DNA of 21,716 nucleotides, taken from NCBI GenBank assembly GCA_023399635.1, contig JAEWOP010000256.1, positions 1-21,716 on the forward strand. The letters run 5' to 3'. Position 1 is the stretch's first letter; every line of letters begins with the position of its first letter. Origin of the DNA: Pseudomonadota bacterium. GTDB lineage: Bacteria; Pseudomonadota; Alphaproteobacteria; Rhizobiales; Rhizobiaceae. A program made the translations under genes and the position numbers. The notes beneath the pieces are model-generated. The model made no database searches. It was not told the DNA's origin and worked only from the letters and a program-made list of their open reading frames with translations. This document shows, in pieces, positions 19,961-21,716 of this stretch.

Positions 19961-21716
19961 ATGGCATTTAAGGACCTGGGTATTTCCAAGAAGATTGGTC
20001 TTCTTGTCGTCGTCATGGGGATCTCCTCCCTGACCATCGCAGCCGTTTCCGGCGGCGGACTTTACGGGCTTCAACAGGCGATGACCTCCGTCGGCGAGCG
20101 GGAAGAAACTGCGCGTGAGGCGATGGACTTGCGCGTCGACATCATCGCGATTAGCCGCATGACCTATCAGCTCGCGGCAGCACCCGAGAAGGCAGCCGAT
20201 TTCCGTGCCGAAGCGGAGAAGCGCGCAGGCGAGATGCTGGACCGGCTGCCGAAGATCGAGGCGACTGCCGATGCCACCGAAAAGCAACAGTTGAAGACGA
20301 TCCGCGCTGCGCTGGACAGCTACTTCAATGATATTCGGGCGATGGTAGCGGTGGCCGAAACCAGCCCTTCGGATGCAGCCGCCATTTCAGCTGCGCTGAG
20401 CAAGGCGCTCGCCGGGCAAAAGGATGTCACCGACACCGTCAAGGTCTACAGCAAGTATTCAGGCGACGAGCTTGCCACCGCTCGCGCTGCGGCCCTGTCC
20501 TCCTCGACCAACGCGATGATCGTTGCGGCAGCCTCGGCTCTTGCCTTCATCCTGATCGGCGCTGCAATCAGCACGATCGTCGCCCGCCGCGGCATCGTCC
20601 TGCCGATCCGCGCGCTGACACAGGCCATGAGCCAGGTTGCACAGGGCGATCTTCAGGGCGCCTCTACCGATACCGCCCGCCAGGACGAGATTGGCGAAAT
20701 GGCGCGTGCTGTTGAGGTGTTCCGCAAGAATGGACTGGCCATGGAAGAGCTGAAGACGCAGGAAGCTGCCCTTCACCAGCGCAGCAGCGACCTGCAGTCG
20801 AGCATTGCTGCAGTCGTGGCCGCCGCCGTCGCTGGCGATTTTTCCGGCCGGATCAACAAGGACTACCAGAACGAGGACCTCAACCGGTTTGCCAGGAGCG
20901 TCAACGAGCTGGTCAACAGCGTCGACACTGCTGTCGGCGAAATCCGCCGCGTCATCGCGGCACTGGCAGATGCCGACCTGACCCAGACCATGAACGGTGA
21001 GTTTCAGGGCGCCTTTGCCGAACTGCAGGCCAACGTCAACGCAACGATGGTGACGCTGCGGGCCACCATGAACAACGTTCGTGGCGCAGCAAGCACCATC
21101 AACGACAATTCGGCGGAGCTCAGCTCTGCTGCCAACGATCTCTCCAAGCGCACCGAGCAGCAGGCCGCAGCACTGGAAGAAACGGCAGCGGCGCTTGACG
21201 AGATCACCGCGACCGTTCGCGCCGCCTCCTCGCGTGCTACCGAGGCCCGTGACATGGTTCATGAGACGCGCCAGAGTGCTGCCAAGTCTGGTGAGATCGT
21301 GCGCAGCGCTGTTGACGCCATGGGTCGCATCGAGGAATCCTCCAACAAGATCAGCCAGATCATCTCTGTTATCGATGAGATTGCCTTCCAGACCAACCTC
21401 CTGGCGCTGAACGCCGGGGTGGAGGCTGCCCGTGCCGGTGAAGCTGGTCGCGGCTTCGCGGTGGTCGCACAGGAAGTCCGCGAGCTGGCGCAACGCTCGG
21501 CAAATGCTGCCAAGGAGATCAAGACGCTGATCACCGCCTCGGCATCGGAAGTGGAAGGCGGCGTCTCGCTGGTCCGCTCCACCGGCGACGCGCTTCTGGA
21601 GATCGAGAACCTCGTCAACCGCGTCAATGGCCACGTAGAGTCGATCGCAACGGCCGCTCGCGAGCAGGCCCCGGCCCTGGCGGAAATCAATTCCTCCGTC
21701 AACCAGATGGACCAGA
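19961..21716 (+). CDS. Methyl-accepting chemotaxis protein (3' end outside window)
   Basis: Chemoreceptor that senses a signal and controls CheA. The open frame runs from ATG 19961 (AGGA 10 nt upstream) to the window end, at least 585 residues. One membrane segment lies at about 13-33 (IGLLVVVMGISSLTIAAVSGG). A helical periplasmic domain of about 150 residues follows, then a second segment at about 185-207 (MIVAAASALAFILIGAAISTIV). A HAMP domain follows (LPIRALTQAMSQVAQGDL), then a second HAMP-like unit (SVNELVNSVDTAVGEIRRVIAALADADL). The signalling tip reads IDEIAFQTNLLALNAGVEAARAGEAGRGFAVVA near 470-500, closely conserved. The missing 3' part would hold the rest of the return helix. The ligand is unknown. 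Confidence 0.95.
   Translation, partial: MAFKDLGISKKIGLLVVVMGISSLTIAAVSGGGLYGLQQAMTSVGEREETAREAMDLRVDIIAISRMTYQLAAAPEKAADFRAEAEKRAGEMLDRLPKIEATADATEKQQLKTIRAALDSYFNDIRAMVAVAETSPSDAAAISAALSKALAGQKDVTDTVKVYSKYSGDELATARAAALSSSTNAMIVAAASALAFILIGAAISTIVARRGIVLPIRALTQAMSQVAQGDLQGASTDTARQDEIGEMARAVEVFRKNGLAMEELKTQEAALHQRSSDLQSSIAAVVAAAVAGDFSGRINKDYQNEDLNRFARSVNELVNSVDTAVGEIRRVIAALADADLTQTMNGEFQGAFAELQANVNATMVTLRATMNNVRGAASTINDNSAELSSAANDLSKRTEQQAAALEETAAALDEITATVRAASSRATEARDMVHETRQSAAKSGEIVRSAVDAMGRIEESSNKISQIISVIDEIAFQTNLLALNAGVEAARAGEAGRGFAVVAQEVRELAQRSANAAKEIKTLITASASEVEGGVSLVRSTGDALLEIENLVNRVNGHVESIATAAREQAPALAEINSSVNQMDQ

Noticed and set aside
20459..21634. A 391-codon minus-strand frame opposite the chemoreceptor gene
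   Set aside because: Shadow; the plus strand encodes HAMP and the conserved chemoreceptor tip.

Overview
The window looks like chromosomal DNA from an alphaproteobacterium of the Rhizobiaceae type (Rhizobium/Agrobacterium/Ensifer-like). The reasons are high GC content, the style of the protein families (FrcA-like single-domain sugar ABC ATPase, ATP-grasp/alpha-E/transglutaminase operon, group II truncated haemoglobin, small conserved membrane protein next to a ROK regulator) and candidate EcfG/RpoE2-type and CtrA-type sites. This assignment rests on remembered family resemblance, not on a search. No CRISPR array, insertion sequence, phage gene or toxin-antitoxin pair was recognised.

Layout. 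1-1323: 3' part of a RhlE-type DEAD-box RNA helicase, with its terminator inside the end of a convergent EamA/DMT permease gene (1346-2251, minus). 2559-5759: a tight three-gene operon of circularly permuted ATP-grasp protein, alpha-E protein and transglutaminase-like protein. This set often travels with the proteasome-like peptidase Anbu, which is not downstream here. 5792-6774: an unknown small protein (minus) and a small HPD-containing J-domain-like protein (plus). 6756-8187 (minus): a 70-residue membrane protein and a ROK repressor, divergent from a xylose-type ABC importer, xylF-xylH-xylG (8389-11726). A perfect 19-bp palindrome between them is the obvious repressor site.

11780-12117 (minus) holds the decayed C-terminal half of a short-chain dehydrogenase. 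It has frameshifts and an in-frame stop and lies about 50 bp from tRNA-Arg(CCG) at 12165-12241. 12420-14384 is a membrane GGDEF-EAL protein, and 14571-14936 a stand-alone receiver protein. The receiver gene is divergent from a 63-residue hydrophilic protein gene (15150-15341), and each has a candidate general-stress sigma promoter. 15417-16191 encodes a truncated haemoglobin overlapped by a DUF423 membrane protein. 16188-16800 (minus) encodes a DUF2325 protein overlapped by a small unknown protein.

17065-19756 is preT-preA, the two subunits of NAD-dependent dihydropyrimidine dehydrogenase, the first step of reductive uracil/thymine breakdown. A RutR-like operator lies 64 bp upstream. The later enzymes of the pathway are not in the window. 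19961 to the end is a methyl-accepting chemotaxis protein cut by the window edge.

The most interesting items are the ATP-grasp/alpha-E/transglutaminase operon without Anbu, the two well-formed operator candidates (ROK/xyl and RutR/pre), the SDR relic at the tRNA, and the unexplained small genes. I see no clearly new defence or mobile system.
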